Positions 25,991 to 36,827 are shown, counted from the stretch's first letter. The stretch is DNA of 64,000 bases from Chloroflexota bacterium (GCA_902810745.1 CADDYW010000002.1:111885-175884); one strand, 5' to 3'. A program made the numbers and translations. The notes: a model not told the origin generated them from the sequence alone.

Positions 25991-26248
25991 GGCAGTCTCC
26001 TTGTTCGAGTGACGGAGTGGCGGCTCGGCACTCTATGTCTGAAGCATGACCGACACCAAGCGCGCAGCTGACTGCGCGGTCGCGACACACGCTTGACCGA
26101 TACGACGTTCTCTTGCCCGCCTGCGTGTAGGGCAGTACACGAGGCGAACTCCACGCCAAGGCCAGGATCGCGCGGCCGGTGACGGCGCAAGATACGTACC
26201 GTCTATCAGCCAGACAGTCGGTCCGGGCCCCGCTCACGGCAGAGTATT

Positions 26249-26277
26249 TTGACACCCATTTTGGCCTATGCTAGATT
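26249..26277 (+). promoter_or_regulatory. Promoter of the ABC exporter operon
   Basis: TTGACA (26249-26254), 17-bp spacer, TAGATT (26272-26277). The leader to the GTG start is about 110 nt. Confidence 0.6.
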
Positions 26278-26392
26278 TGAGTCGGCCTGTCGATATGTCT
26301 ACAATGCGTCCCTCTACCGCACGAGGCAGCAAGATCTCACACCGTTGTGTTTGCAACGTCGTGTGCTGGCGTGAGCGCAAGGAGTAGCGCGG

Positions 26393-27337
26393 GTGATCCA
26401 GGTAACCAACCTGTGCAAGAGCTACGGACCGAAAGTCGCCATCTCGGACGTTACCTTCGACGTGAAGCCCGGCGAGATCCTGGGATTCCTGGGGCCCAAC
26501 GGAGCGGGCAAGACGACGACGATGCGCATCCTCTGTGGCTACATGCCCCCCTCGTCGGGAACCGCGATTGTCGGCGGTCACGACGTCTTCAAGGAGTCCC
26601 TTCAGGCTCGACGGAAGATCGGCTACCTGCCCGAGTCGGTCCCGCTCTACCCGGAGATGACGGTTGAAGATTACCTCCACTTCATGGGGCAGATTCGCGG
26701 CGTTCCGCGTTCGGAACGGAAGGCTCGGGTCGATCACGTCATGAAGCTGTGCCACGTCGACGACGTTCGCTCCAAGCTGATCGGGCGCCTGTCACGAGGA
26801 TATCGGCAGCGCGTGGGAATTGCTCAGGCTCTCGTGCACGATCCGCCAGTCCTGATCCTCGACGAACCTACTGTCGGCCTCGATCCAAAGCAGATCACCG
26901 ATACCCGTCAGCTGATCAAGAGCCTCGGACGGTCGCACACAATTCTGCTGAGCACGCACATCCTGCCCGAGGTCAGTATGATCTGCAATCGCGTAGTGAT
27001 CATCAACGACGGGCGGGTTGTGGCCGAGGATACACCCGAGAACCTCACGCGTCGCCTGCGCGGCGCTGAGCGTATCTCTCTCGAGGTCCGCGGGCCCGCG
27101 GATCAGATCCGGACAACGCTCGCGCGTATCCCGAACGTTCTGAACGTCACGGTTGCCCCATCGGACGGACGGCCGCGGTTTCTCGTGGATTGTGCCGTTG
27201 GCCAGGACGTTCGAGAGGATCTCGCCGCGGCGATCGTTGGAAATGGCTGGGGGCTGCTCGAGCTCCGGCCCCTCGGGATGAGCCTGGAAGAGGTGTTCCT
27301 CAAGCTAATCACTCGGGAAGAGGACTCGACCCAATGA
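26393..27337 (+). CDS. ABC-2 type transporter ATPase, GldA-like
   Basis: 314 residues with a GTG start. Walker A G-P-N-G-A-G-K-T-T near residue 37, signature L-S-R-G-Y-R-Q-R-V-G near 135, Walker B V-L-I-L-D-E-P-T and the H-loop T-H-I-L-P-E are all present, so it should hydrolyse ATP. The C-terminal 80 residues form the extra domain common in GldA/CcmA-like exporters. It heads a four-gene operon with a permease, a GldG-like protein and a DUF4340 protein, with ATGA overlap to the next gene. Confidence 0.92.
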   Translation: MIQVTNLCKSYGPKVAISDVTFDVKPGEILGFLGPNGAGKTTTMRILCGYMPPSSGTAIVGGHDVFKESLQARRKIGYLPESVPLYPEMTVEDYLHFMGQIRGVPRSERKARVDHVMKLCHVDDVRSKLIGRLSRGYRQRVGIAQALVHDPPVLILDEPTVGLDPKQITDTRQLIKSLGRSHTILLSTHILPEVSMICNRVVIINDGRVVAEDTPENLTRRLRGAERISLEVRGPADQIRTTLARIPNVLNVTVAPSDGRPRFLVDCAVGQDVREDLAAAIVGNGWGLLELRPLGMSLEEVFLKLITREEDSTQ

Positions 27338-28044
27338 CCAATACGATCGCAATTGCACGGCGTGAGCTGATGTCATACTACAAATCGTTCCTGTTCTATG
27401 CCGTGACCGCTGCGTTCCTGGTCATCACTGGATACTTCTTCGCGGTCAGCGTGGCGTTCAGCCGATCGTCGCAGGTCTCGCAGGTATTCCCGACGATCTA
27501 CACGATTCTGCTTCTGATCGCACCGCTGCTCACAATGCGCCTGCTCTCGGAGGAGCAGCGGACCGGAACGATCGAGCTGGTGCTGACTTCGCCAGTGCGT
27601 GACAGCGAGCTGGTCATCGGAAAGTTCCTGGCAGGCCTAGGGCTTCTCGTGTCGATGCTCCTGCTGACGGGATTTTATCCGCTTCTGCTTTCGTTCTACG
27701 GACCGCCTGACCGCGCCGGTCTGATCGGTGGATACCTCGGCGGGCTGCTCTTCGGAGGAGCTGCCGTGGCGATCGGTCTGTTTACCTCGTCGCTCACCGC
27801 GAACCAGATCGTTTCAGCAGTCCTATCGTTCGCGATCCTGCTGGTTCTGTGGGTCATCGACGCGCTCAGCAGTCTCTTCGGCGGCACTCTCGGCTCGGTG
27901 GCGAGCTACCTTGCCGTCTACACACACTTCTCGGATATGACCCAGGGCGTCATCGATACGAAGGATGTGATCTATTTCCTGTCAGTGATCTCGGCCGCGC
28001 TGTTTCTGACCGCGCGATCCGTGGAGACGAGGCGCTGGCGATGA
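27334..28044 (+). CDS. ABC-2 transporter permease, GldF-like
   Basis: 236 residues and six hydrophobic helices. I-A-R-R-E-L-M-S-Y-Y-K-S at the N-terminus and L-L-S-E-E-Q-R-T-G-T-I-E-L-V-L-T-S-P near residue 72 are the hallmark of the GldF/NosY-type permease. The longer upstream frame is a shadow of the ATPase. The start overlaps the ATPase stop and the stop overlaps the GldG-like start, both as ATGA. Confidence 0.9.
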   Translation: MTNTIAIARRELMSYYKSFLFYAVTAAFLVITGYFFAVSVAFSRSSQVSQVFPTIYTILLLIAPLLTMRLLSEEQRTGTIELVLTSPVRDSELVIGKFLAGLGLLVSMLLLTGFYPLLLSFYGPPDRAGLIGGYLGGLLFGGAAVAIGLFTSSLTANQIVSAVLSFAILLVLWVIDALSSLFGGTLGSVASYLAVYTHFSDMTQGVIDTKDVIYFLSVISAALFLTARSVETRRWR

Positions 28045-29591
28045 CCCTGCGATCTATCCTCGGCCACCTGTCACCTACCTTCGCGATTCTCGGAAGTATC
28101 GCGATCATTGCCGCGCTCGGTGGCTACCTGGTGCTCGGAAGACTTGACCGGTGGGTCATCCTGCTCTTCGCGGTGGGGCTTGGGCTGTGGGTCTACGCTG
28201 TACTTGAGCAGCCAGAGCGGACACTGGAGGCGCTGTCCTCGCGCGATGTCCGCTACGGCTCGAATACGCTCGTCATGAGCCTGGCCTTTATTGGAATCCT
28301 TGCGCTGATCAATGTCCTGGCCAATCGGTACAGCGATCGATTCGATCTCACCGAGAACCACGTGTACACGCTGGCACCGCTCTCGGTGCAGATCGTTCAT
28401 GAGCTGAAGCAGCCCGTCAAAATCATCGCGTTCTACCGGAACGGAAACGCTGGCCGCGAGTCGTTCGAGCCCCTCCTCAAGGAATATGCGCGGGAGTCAA
28501 ACCTGATCTCGTACGAATTCGTCGACCCGGTCAGCCAGCCCGGGCTCGCGCGCCAGTACAACGTCCAGTTCGATGGGACGACGGTGCTGGTGAGCGGAAC
28601 GAAACAGCAATCCATTACCGGGAGCGACGAGGGCGCGGTAACCTCGGCGCTGCTCAAGCTCGAGCGCACGAAGTCGCCGGTCATCTACTATTTGACGGGA
28701 CACGGCGAGGTCGACTTTACCAGCACCGCCCAGGACGGCGGATCAATGGCAAAGGCCGCGCTCGAGGCCGACAACTACGCGGTCAAGCCGCTCAACCTCG
28801 TCGCGACGGGCAAGGTACCGTCCGACGCCGCGGCGGTCATCGTCGCCGGACCAACGCAGCCACTCTTGCCCCAGGAGGTCACCGCGCTCGAGAAATACCT
28901 GGACGATGGAGGCAAGGGACTCTTCCTGATCGACAAGCGGCAAGCGACGATCCTCGGACCGATTGCCCAGCATTACGGCGTGGACGTGGGAAACGGAATC
29001 GTCGTCGATCCTGGCCTGAGTGTCGCAAACGATCCCCTGACTCCGCTGATTGGTCAGTACCAGTTCAGCCCGATCACAAAGGATCTGCCGACACTCATCT
29101 TTCCCTCCGCGACGTCCGTGACGCCAGAGAAGACGTTGCCAGCCGGATTGCAGGTGCAGCCACTGGCCCAGACGACCGCGCAGAGCTGGCTCGAGACCGA
29201 TCCGCGCGTCGCGCAGTATGATCCGGGAAAGGATCCGAAAGGGCCTCTCGACGTCGCCGTCAGCGTCTCCAAGACCTCAAATGGTAGCAGCTCGGACACC
29301 GGCCCGTCGGCGATGCGGGTCGTATTCGTCGGCGACGTCGTCTTCATGATGAACGGAATGGCACAGATTGGCGGAGGAGACCTGCCGCTGGGGAACAAGA
29401 GCCTTCTGACGAACTCGATCAACTGGCTGACATCGAACGAGGATTTGATTCAGATCCAGGCCAAGCCACCTGCAGATCAGTCGTTGATTCTGAGCAGCAC
29501 CCAGGTGAATATCCTGCTGCTTGGCAGTGCAGTCTTCCTCCCTCTGGTCGTGCTGCTGGCTGGAGCGGTGGTCTGGTGGAACCGGAGGTAG
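28041..29591 (+). CDS. GldG-like ABC auxiliary membrane protein
   Basis: 516 residues. Two helices near the N-terminus (about 12-55) and another at 80-100 precede a large extracytoplasmic region. It has the ABC_transp_aux/GldG pattern R-Y-S-D-R-F-D-L-T-E-N (about 103-113), Y-L-T-G-H-G-E, and G-L-F-L-I-D near residue 295. A final helix closes the protein. In Bacteroidetes, GldG works with GldA/GldF; outside that phylum the family is widespread with unknown substrate. The stop codon TAG is two codons upstream of the CTG start of the next gene. Confidence 0.88.
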   Translation: MTLRSILGHLSPTFAILGSIAIIAALGGYLVLGRLDRWVILLFAVGLGLWVYAVLEQPERTLEALSSRDVRYGSNTLVMSLAFIGILALINVLANRYSDRFDLTENHVYTLAPLSVQIVHELKQPVKIIAFYRNGNAGRESFEPLLKEYARESNLISYEFVDPVSQPGLARQYNVQFDGTTVLVSGTKQQSITGSDEGAVTSALLKLERTKSPVIYYLTGHGEVDFTSTAQDGGSMAKAALEADNYAVKPLNLVATGKVPSDAAAVIVAGPTQPLLPQEVTALEKYLDDGGKGLFLIDKRQATILGPIAQHYGVDVGNGIVVDPGLSVANDPLTPLIGQYQFSPITKDLPTLIFPSATSVTPEKTLPAGLQVQPLAQTTAQSWLETDPRVAQYDPGKDPKGPLDVAVSVSKTSNGSSSDTGPSAMRVVFVGDVVFMMNGMAQIGGGDLPLGNKSLLTNSINWLTSNEDLIQIQAKPPADQSLILSSTQVNILLLGSAVFLPLVVLLAGAVVWWNRR

Positions 29592-29594
29592 GAG

Positions 29595-30227
29595 CTGAAT
29601 TACCGTGTCACTGGTATCCTGCTGGGCGTTCTGATCGTCCTGGCAGGCGTCGTTTACTACCTGTCCCAACAGCCCTCGCCGCAGGAGGTAGCAAACAAGG
29701 CCAAGAACCCACAGATCTTGACTTTCAACGCCAGTGATGCCACCAGGCTCGTCATCTCGGGGACCGGGCAGACGACCGAAATCGAGCGTTCGGGCGCGAG
29801 CTGGCAGCTCGTGAAGCCGGTCCAGACGCCGGCCGATGCCACGCGGGTCGAGGGATGGCTCGACCAGCTTGGCAACCTGACCGCCGACCAGGTCGTCGAC
29901 GGCGCCAAAGACCTGAGCGAATATGGCCTCAGTCAGCCCAAGCTTAACGTCGAGGTAAGCCTGCCCGCGGGGAAGAGCGCCAAGCTGATGCTCGGCGATA
30001 AGACGCCCGATGGCAACGATTACTACGCTCAGGTCCCGAATGATAAGAACGTCTACCTGGTCAACTCTCCCCTGGGTGACGACCTGAAGAATGCGCTGAC
30101 GCAGCCACCCAAGGCGGTGCCCACGCCGACACCGCTGCCGACGCTGGTTCCAGCCACACCGAGCCCGGGACAGGGGACGCCGGCCGTCCCGACGGGCGGG
30201 ACCCCTACGTCGACGCCTGCTGGCTAG
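29595..30227 (+). CDS. DUF4340-type membrane-anchored protein with CTG start
   Basis: About 210 residues. The first TTG in frame (29718) would delete the single membrane helix T-G-I-L-L-G-V-L-I-V-L-A-G-V-V, encoded just upstream in the same frame. No ATG, GTG or TTG is available between the GldG-like stop (29591) and that point. CTG 29595 has GGAGG six bases ahead, so it is the best start. After the helix comes a DUF4340-like domain (W-Q-L-V-K-P, then L-D-Q-L-G-N-L-T-A-D-Q-V-V), and then a Pro/Thr-rich tail. Partner of the GldG-like exporter; biochemical role unknown. Confidence 0.8.
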   Translation: MNYRVTGILLGVLIVLAGVVYYLSQQPSPQEVANKAKNPQILTFNASDATRLVISGTGQTTEIERSGASWQLVKPVQTPADATRVEGWLDQLGNLTADQVVDGAKDLSEYGLSQPKLNVEVSLPAGKSAKLMLGDKTPDGNDYYAQVPNDKNVYLVNSPLGDDLKNALTQPPKAVPTPTPLPTLVPATPSPGQGTPAVPTGGTPTSTPAG

Positions 30228-30300
30228 TGCCGCCGGGCGGGCCCACCTCGTCGAGGGCTTCGTCGAACTTCGCGTTCGGGAGCCCGGGTCGCGAGGGAGA

Positions 30301-31509
30301 CTAGCTCGCTCGGTCGGCGCTTTGCTTCCCCACCGAGGTTGACTCGGCCGGGTGTCCCGCGTCGCTCAGCAGTCGTCTCGCGATGACGGTTCGCTGGATC
30401 TCGGACGTGCCCTCCGCGATGGTGAGGACGCGCGCGTCGCGGAAGATGCGGGAGATCGGGTACTCGTCCAGATAGCCGTATCCACCGTGGATTTGGACCC
30501 CGGCATCAGCAGCGCGAACGGCAGTCTCCGACGCGAAAAGTTTCGCCATCGATGCCACGTGGGCAAACGGTTGGCCTCGGTCGCGGAGAACGGCAGCTTT
30601 GTACGTCATCAGCCGTGCCAGCTCGATCTCGGTGGCCATGTCGGCGAGCTTGAACTGGATCGCCTGGTGGTGGGCAATCGGCTGGCCGAAGGTCACTCGC
30701 TTCTTCGCGTAGGCGAGCGAAAGATCCAGTGCTGCCTGCGCAACGCCAACACTGATGGCGGCCACCGTGATTCGGCCGTGATCGAGCGTTGCCATGAACT
30801 GGCGAAATCCAGCGCCGCGTTCGCCAAGCAGGTGGCTCGCCGGTACCCGACAGTCGTGGAAGGTGAGAAGGCGGGTGTCGGAAGCGCGCCATCCCATCTT
30901 CTTGAACGGAGCGCTAAAGCGGTAGCCAGGAGCTCCGCGAGGGACGATGAAGTTCGAGATCTCCTTGTGGCCGTCTGGCCGAATACCGGTGGTGGCGGTG
31001 AGGATGACGAAGGCGCTCAGATCGTTTCCCGCGCTCGACGTGAAGATCTTCTGGCCATTGATGACCCAGCTATCGCCGTCGAGTCGGGCGGTCGTTAGAC
31101 AGTTCGCCGCGTCCGAGCCGGCTTCTGGCTCAGTCAGTCCAAAGGCTCCCACACACGTTCCGCTTGCCAGTGGAACCAGCCACTGCTCTTTCTGCTCCTC
31201 GGTTCCGAACCGATCGATGGGCATGCCCGCGAGCGCAATCGCAACGGCAGTCGTGACGGCGACGGAAACGTCGGCGCGTGCAAGCTCCTCGACCGCCAGA
31301 ACCACGCTCAGGAAGTCTTTGCCTTGTCCCCCGTACTTGACGGGGAACGGGAGGCCGAAGATGCCGAGCTCGCCAATTTTCCGGATGACGTCCGTTGGAA
31401 AGGTGCCAGTCTCGTCCCAGCTCGCAGCGTACGGTGAGATCTCGTGCTGCGCGAAGCTCCGAACGCGTTGCTGCAGGGCGAGGTGCGACTCACTGAGGTC
31501 GAAGTCCAC
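30301..31509 (-). CDS. Acyl-CoA dehydrogenase
   Basis: 402 residues. FAD-dependent alpha,beta-desaturation of acyl-CoA thioesters. Family marks: G-L-T-E-P-E-A-G-S-D-A near residue 130, V-I-N-G-Q-K-I-F-T-S, G-G-Y-G-Y-L-D-E-Y-P near 350 and the catalytic Glu region A-E-G-T-S-E-I-Q-R. GTG 31509 is preferred to the longer TTG start because AGGAGG sits five bases ahead and the protein then begins D-F-D-L-S-E. Not linked to other beta-oxidation genes here; chain-length specificity cannot be read. Confidence 0.93.
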   Translation of the reverse strand: MDFDLSESHLALQQRVRSFAQHEISPYAASWDETGTFPTDVIRKIGELGIFGLPFPVKYGGQGKDFLSVVLAVEELARADVSVAVTTAVAIALAGMPIDRFGTEEQKEQWLVPLASGTCVGAFGLTEPEAGSDAANCLTTARLDGDSWVINGQKIFTSSAGNDLSAFVILTATTGIRPDGHKEISNFIVPRGAPGYRFSAPFKKMGWRASDTRLLTFHDCRVPASHLLGERGAGFRQFMATLDHGRITVAAISVGVAQAALDLSLAYAKKRVTFGQPIAHHQAIQFKLADMATEIELARLMTYKAAVLRDRGQPFAHVASMAKLFASETAVRAADAGVQIHGGYGYLDEYPISRIFRDARVLTIAEGTSEIQRTVIARRLLSDAGHPAESTSVGKQSADRAS

Positions 31510-31750
31510 GATGACCTCCTGGCGCGTCTTTGCGCCCAACTGAAATGGGGCTTCTCGAGGACGGTCAATCGAGCCGTCCGGTCAAATTGTACGGCGCTAG
31601 TCTGCCTGCCGTCAAAGGAGAGTCGCGCGAGGACCAACGGCTGCCGGAGGCACCGATCGATCCCGCCGCGCGGCGCATCGACGGGGGATGAAGGGGCCCG
31701 ACGCAGCGATGACGGGGCACCTGTCTCGTCGCGGCGGGCTCTGGGAACGT

Positions 31751-31769
31751 GTTAGAATCTTTGTCTAAC
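31751..31769. promoter_or_regulatory. Operator-like dyad upstream of the MBL-fold gene
   Basis: GTTAGA-N7-TCTAAC, extendable by AACG/CGTT with one offset base. It covers a -10-like TAGAAT at 31753-31758; no good -35 is visible. Confidence 0.35.
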
Positions 31770-31793
31770 GTTGCAGAAGGGTATCGGATATCC

Positions 31794-32432
31794 ATGGAAA
31801 TCGTCTGGTACGGACACGCATACTTTCGCTTGAAGGGACGGGAGGGTGTCGTTGTGACCGATCCGACCGTCCGCCGGGGAGCCGGCTCGTCGGCGCGGAC
31901 GACTGCCGACGTGTGTACGATCAGTCATCCGCATCCGGGACACAGCCAGCTGAGTGTGGTTTCTGGTCAGCCGAAGGTGCTCACCGGCCCGGGAGAATAC
32001 GAGGTCAAGGGAATCATCATCACCGGCATTCAGACCTACCACGATGCAGAGCGTGGAACGAAGCGAGGAAAGAACACCACCTACCTGATCGAGATGGATG
32101 ATCTGGTCGTCTGCCACCTTGGCGATCTCGGGCAGGTGCTGTCGGCGGAACAGGTTGACCAGATTGGCGACAACGTCGACGTCCTGCTCGTACCGGTCGG
32201 CGGCGACGGGACAATTGACGCGGCCCAGGCAGTCGAGGTGATCAGCATGATCGATCCGCGCATCGTCATCCCGATGCATTATCGGATCGGAGACCTCGAT
32301 GCTCACCTTGATCCGGTCGATAAGTTTCTGCGCGAGATGGGCGTCACGAACGCCGAGCCCGAGCAACGCGCGGTGGTGACCAAGGGCAGTCTGCCAGAGG
32401 CGATGCGTGTGATTGTGCTCGAGCCGCGGTAG
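31794..32432 (+). CDS. Metallo-beta-lactamase-fold hydrolase with altered metal motif
   Basis: 212 residues. Fold hints: W-Y-G-H-A-Y-F-R-L at the start (UlaG/COG2220-like), V-V-T-D-P-T near residue 20, S-H-P-H-P-G-H-S at 44-51, H-L-G-D-L near residue 107 and I-P-M-H-Y near residue 170. The usual H-x-H-x-D-H has Gly49 in place of Asp, so the second metal site may be missing. An upstream dyad GTTAGA-N7-TCTAAC (31751-31769) overlaps a possible -10 TAGAAT. The in-frame TTG at 31749 lies before this dyad, so ATG 31794 is preferred. Convergent with rho. Confidence 0.8.
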   Translation: MEIVWYGHAYFRLKGREGVVVTDPTVRRGAGSSARTTADVCTISHPHPGHSQLSVVSGQPKVLTGPGEYEVKGIIITGIQTYHDAERGTKRGKNTTYLIEMDDLVVCHLGDLGQVLSAEQVDQIGDNVDVLLVPVGGDGTIDAAQAVEVISMIDPRIVIPMHYRIGDLDAHLDPVDKFLREMGVTNAEPEQRAVVTKGSLPEAMRVIVLEPR

Positions 32433-32466
32433 GGGGTGGAGAGCGCCACCACGTTCCGTATGGTCA

Positions 32467-32496
32467 GAGCCCGGACGACAGTCGCCGTCCGGGCTC
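32467..32496. terminator. Bidirectional hairpin between the MBL-fold gene and rho
   Basis: 11-bp perfect arms GAGCCCGGACG/CGTCCGGGCTC with an 8-base loop between two convergent genes. No U-tract on either side. Position suggests termination or 3'-end protection. Confidence 0.5.
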
Positions 32497-32518
32497 CGGA
32501 TGTGGCGCGAGGCACTGA

Positions 32519-33769
32519 TTACAGAATATCTTTCGTGAGGGTAGCAAGAAACTCTCGATTGCTGCTGGTACGGGCCATTCGTGTGAGCATGGCCTCGATC
32601 CCCTCGGTACCACCGATGGCGGAGATCATCCGTCGGAGCGTGACGACGTGCTTCAGGGTTTGCTCGTCGAGGAGCAGCTCCTCGCGGCGGGTACCCGAAC
32701 GAGGGATGTCGATGGCCGGGAAGATCCGCTTCTCGCTGAGCTTCCGGTCAAGCATGATCTCCATGTTACCGGTGCCTTTGAACTCTTCGTAGATCACGTC
32801 GTCCATGCGGCTTCCGGTGTCGACGAGGCACGTCGCGATGATCGTCAGGCTGCCGCCCTCCTCTTGCTTGCGAGCCGCGCCGAAGAACCGCTTTGGCGGA
32901 TACAGCGCCGCCGGATCGACGCCTCCCGAGAGAGTCCGTCCGCTGGGCGGCACGATCAGGTTGTAGGCACGGGTGAGACGTGTAATGCTGTCGAGAAGAA
33001 TGACGACGTCGCGGCCACCTTCGACCAGGCGCTTTGCCCGCTCGAGAGCCATCTCGGCGACAATGCGATGGTCTTCAACCGGTTCATCGAAGGTCGAGCT
33101 GACCACCTCTCCTTTGACCGATCGCTTCACGTCGGTCACTTCTTCGGGGCGCTCGCCGATCATCAGGACCATGAGGTGGACGTCGTTGTAGTTCGTCGTG
33201 ATGCCATTGGCGATGTGCTTGAGGATCGTGGTCTTGCCAGCCTTGGGAGGCGACACGATCAAGCCACGCTGACCCCGCCCGATCGGTGCAATCAGGTTGA
33301 TGACCCGCTGGGTAAGATTGGACGGGACGGTCTCGAGATTGTACATCTCGCGGGGGAAGATTGGCGTGAGCTGCTCGAAGTGAGGTCGGCGCTTCGCGAC
33401 CTCGGGATCGAGCCCATTGACCGCCTCGACTCGCAGCAGTCCGTAATACTTTTCATTGTCCTTCGGTGGACGGACCTGGCCGGTGACCATGTCGCCGGTA
33501 CGCAGGCCAAATCGTCGAATCTGGGTCTGGGAAACGTAGACATCGGCCGCTCCCGGCAGGAAGCCATCTTTGCGCAGGAAGCCGTATCCATCCTCGACGA
33601 TCTCGAGGATTCCACCGCCGAAGAGATAGCCTTGTTGCTCGGTCTGAGCTTGGAGAATACGAAAAATGAGATCTTGTTTCTTCAGGGCACTGTACCCAGT
33701 GACGCCAAGCTCCTTTGCAATGTCTTGCAGCTCGTCACGGGTCTTTGCCTCTAGCTCCGCGATATTCAC
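32519..33769 (-). CDS. rho: Transcription termination factor Rho
   Basis: 416 residues. A hexameric RNA-dependent ATPase that ends transcription. Order: Rho_N helical domain (about 1-45), cold-shock-like RNA-binding fold with G-Y-G-F-L-R near residue 60, then the ATPase with Walker A P-P-K-A-G-K-T-T and [19 protein letters not shown] (Walker B region) and the R-loop [11 protein letters not shown] 33769 is chosen over TTG 33781 because GGAG lies six bases before it. Transcribed from its own promoter with a long leader. Confidence 0.96.
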   Translation of the reverse strand: MNIAELEAKTRDELQDIAKELGVTGYSALKKQDLIFRILQAQTEQQGYLFGGGILEIVEDGYGFLRKDGFLPGAADVYVSQTQIRRFGLRTGDMVTGQVRPPKDNEKYYGLLRVEAVNGLDPEVAKRRPHFEQLTPIFPREMYNLETVPSNLTQRVINLIAPIGRGQRGLIVSPPKAGKTTILKHIANGITTNYNDVHLMVLMIGERPEEVTDVKRSVKGEVVSSTFDEPVEDHRIVAEMALERAKRLVEGGRDVVILLDSITRLTRAYNLIVPPSGRTLSGGVDPAALYPPKRFFGAARKQEEGGSLTIIATCLVDTGSRMDDVIYEEFKGTGNMEIMLDRKLSEKRIFPAIDIPRSGTRREELLLDEQTLKHVVTLRRMISAIGGTEGIEAMLTRMARTSSNREFLATLTKDIL

Positions 33770-34010
33770 CTGGTGCTCCAACTTAAGAGGAAGTGAGGAA
33801 GAAGGTCAATCATTGCGTCACGCTGCCACCGCTGATGGACACGGAGGCAGGGGTTTTGAGTGTGCTACTCGCTCCGATGCCCTGGAGTAGCTCGAACGAC
33901 TGCAGCCAAACGGAGACGCAACCAAACGGCAATCGCGTCGACTGGGGAGAATTCCGAAAACGCTTGTCGATACAGCCCTGTTGACCGCGTTGCTCTACCT
34001 GTCCACTTTG

Positions 34011-34040
34011 ATATTACCATGCATACGTCCTCGTCGTCAA
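34011..34040 (-). promoter_or_regulatory. Promoter of rho
   Basis: Minus-strand TTGACG (34040-34035), 18-bp spacer, TAATAT (34016-34011). The predicted leader of about 235 nt to the rho start contains no evident gene. Autogenous control through the leader is known for rho in other bacteria. Confidence 0.55.
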
Positions 34041-34068
34041 CACCCTGACACCCTGCGCCACCTGACGG

Positions 34069-34094
34069 GACCCGAGCGCCTGGTACGCTCGGTC
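34069..34094 (-). terminator. Weak hairpin after pyrG
   Basis: Arms CCGAGCG/CGCTCGG with one bulge in the outer extension, about 80 bases past the pyrG stop and just ahead of the rho promoter. No U-run. Confidence 0.3.
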
Positions 34095-34173
34095 GCGTTC
34101 TCTGACACTCGGGCCACCGCCTCTCGGAGAGATATCCACGGATCCGGGCTCGACGTGACGCGAAGACCCCGTC

Positions 34174-35844
<1,671 letters not shown>

Positions 35845-35879
35845 ATCTCGAGCCTCACTCCCCGATCCCCGACAAATGA

Positions 35880-35909
35880 GAGGGCGCCCACCAGTCGGTG
35901 GGCGCCCTC
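35880..35909 (-). terminator. Hairpin terminator of the phosphoesterase gene
   Basis: A 13-bp perfect stem GAGGGCGCCCACC/GGTGGGCGCCCTC with a 4-base loop, about 95 bases after the phosphoesterase stop. On the minus strand it is followed by TCATTTGTC rather than a full U-tract. Confidence 0.6.
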
Positions 35910-36002
35910 GCCGTTGAATCGCTGTCAGTCTTCATTATACCAAATCGTGGTCGTCGCGTCCGAGCAGGAGCTCTGCCCAATCGGCCGCCTCGTCCAGTTC
36001 CA

Positions 36003-36740
36003 CTATCGCCCAAGTTCCAGGCGCCTCCAGAGGACAGATGGTAAGCCTGCGTCTCGCATGCGTTGCTGAGTCCGCGTGATCGGGTACTCGACCCGTCGAC
36101 GCCAGTAGACTCGACGATCCGTGTCGAGCAGAACGTAGCGGGCGGCCGGATCGAGATCGCGTGGCTGCCCGACACTCCCTACGTTGATGAGGTGTCGCCG
36201 TTCGCCGAGGGCGACCTCCCCGTAGGTGACTGGCTCCGACCGCACGTCACTGGGCATGGCCGCACCGCTCGGTCCAGCGCTGAATGCCAGCGGCACGTGG
36301 CTGTGCCCGATAAAGCACACCGACCCGCTAAATGCAGCAAAGTTTTCGCGGGCAGCCTGGATGTCCAGGACGTATTCCCAGATCGGATCGCGCGGGCTTC
36401 CGTGTGCGAGGGTGAAGTCCCCTTCCTGGACGACGCAGGGGAGCCCTTCCAGGTAGGCAATGGCGTCTGGGGTCAGGTGGCTGGCCGTCCAGTAGACTGC
36501 TGCGGCGGCCACCGGGTTGAAAGTGGCTGTATCGATCCGGCCGATCGCCGCCCAGTCGTGATTCCCAGCAATGCTCACGCTGGGGAGACTTCGCAATCGA
36601 TCGATACACTCAACCGGATCCGGTCCGTAGCCGACAATATCCCCGAGGTGCCAGACGGCGTCGACGGCTCCCCAGTCGGCGATGACGGCCTCGAACGCCG
36701 CGAGGTTAGCGTGAACGTCGGAGATCACGGCAACGCGCAC
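36003..36740 (-). CDS. Calcineurin-like metallophosphoesterase
   Basis: 245 residues. The metal-ligand motifs are complete: D-V-H-A-N (residues 8-12), G-D-I-V-G-Y-G-P-D-P, G-N-H-D and G-H-S-H-V-P near residue 145. The pattern fits the YfcE/MJ0936 group of small phosphodiesterases; substrate unknown. GTG start. It diverges from the AmaP-like gene with about 95 bases between starts. Confidence 0.87.
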   Translation of the reverse strand: MRVAVISDVHANLAAFEAVIADWGAVDAVWHLGDIVGYGPDPVECIDRLRSLPSVSIAGNHDWAAIGRIDTATFNPVAAAAVYWTASHLTPDAIAYLEGLPCVVQEGDFTLAHGSPRDPIWEYVLDIQAARENFAAFSGSVCFIGHSHVPLAFSAGPSGAAMPSDVRSEPVTYGEVALGERRHLINVGSVGQPRDLDPAARYVLLDTDRRVYWRRRVEYPITRTQQRMRDAGLPSVLWRRLELGR

Positions 36741-36798
36741 GAGTCAGCTACCCCCGGCATCTAAGTATCGCACGCTCAAGAAAGTCGTGCAATCATGC

Positions 36799-36827
36799 TT
36801 GACAGGTACCTGCCCGGGGACTATCGT
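36799..36827 (+). promoter_or_regulatory. Promoter of the AmaP-like gene (possibly leaderless)
   Basis: TTGACA (36799-36804), 17-bp spacer, TATCGT (36822-36827). The expected start near 36834 is about three bases before the ATG at 36837, leaving no room for a Shine-Dalgarno. Confidence 0.55.

Noticed and set aside
26234..26755. 173-codon minus-strand ORF
   Set aside because: Lies across the ABC ATPase start and promoter; composition is of a shadow frame.
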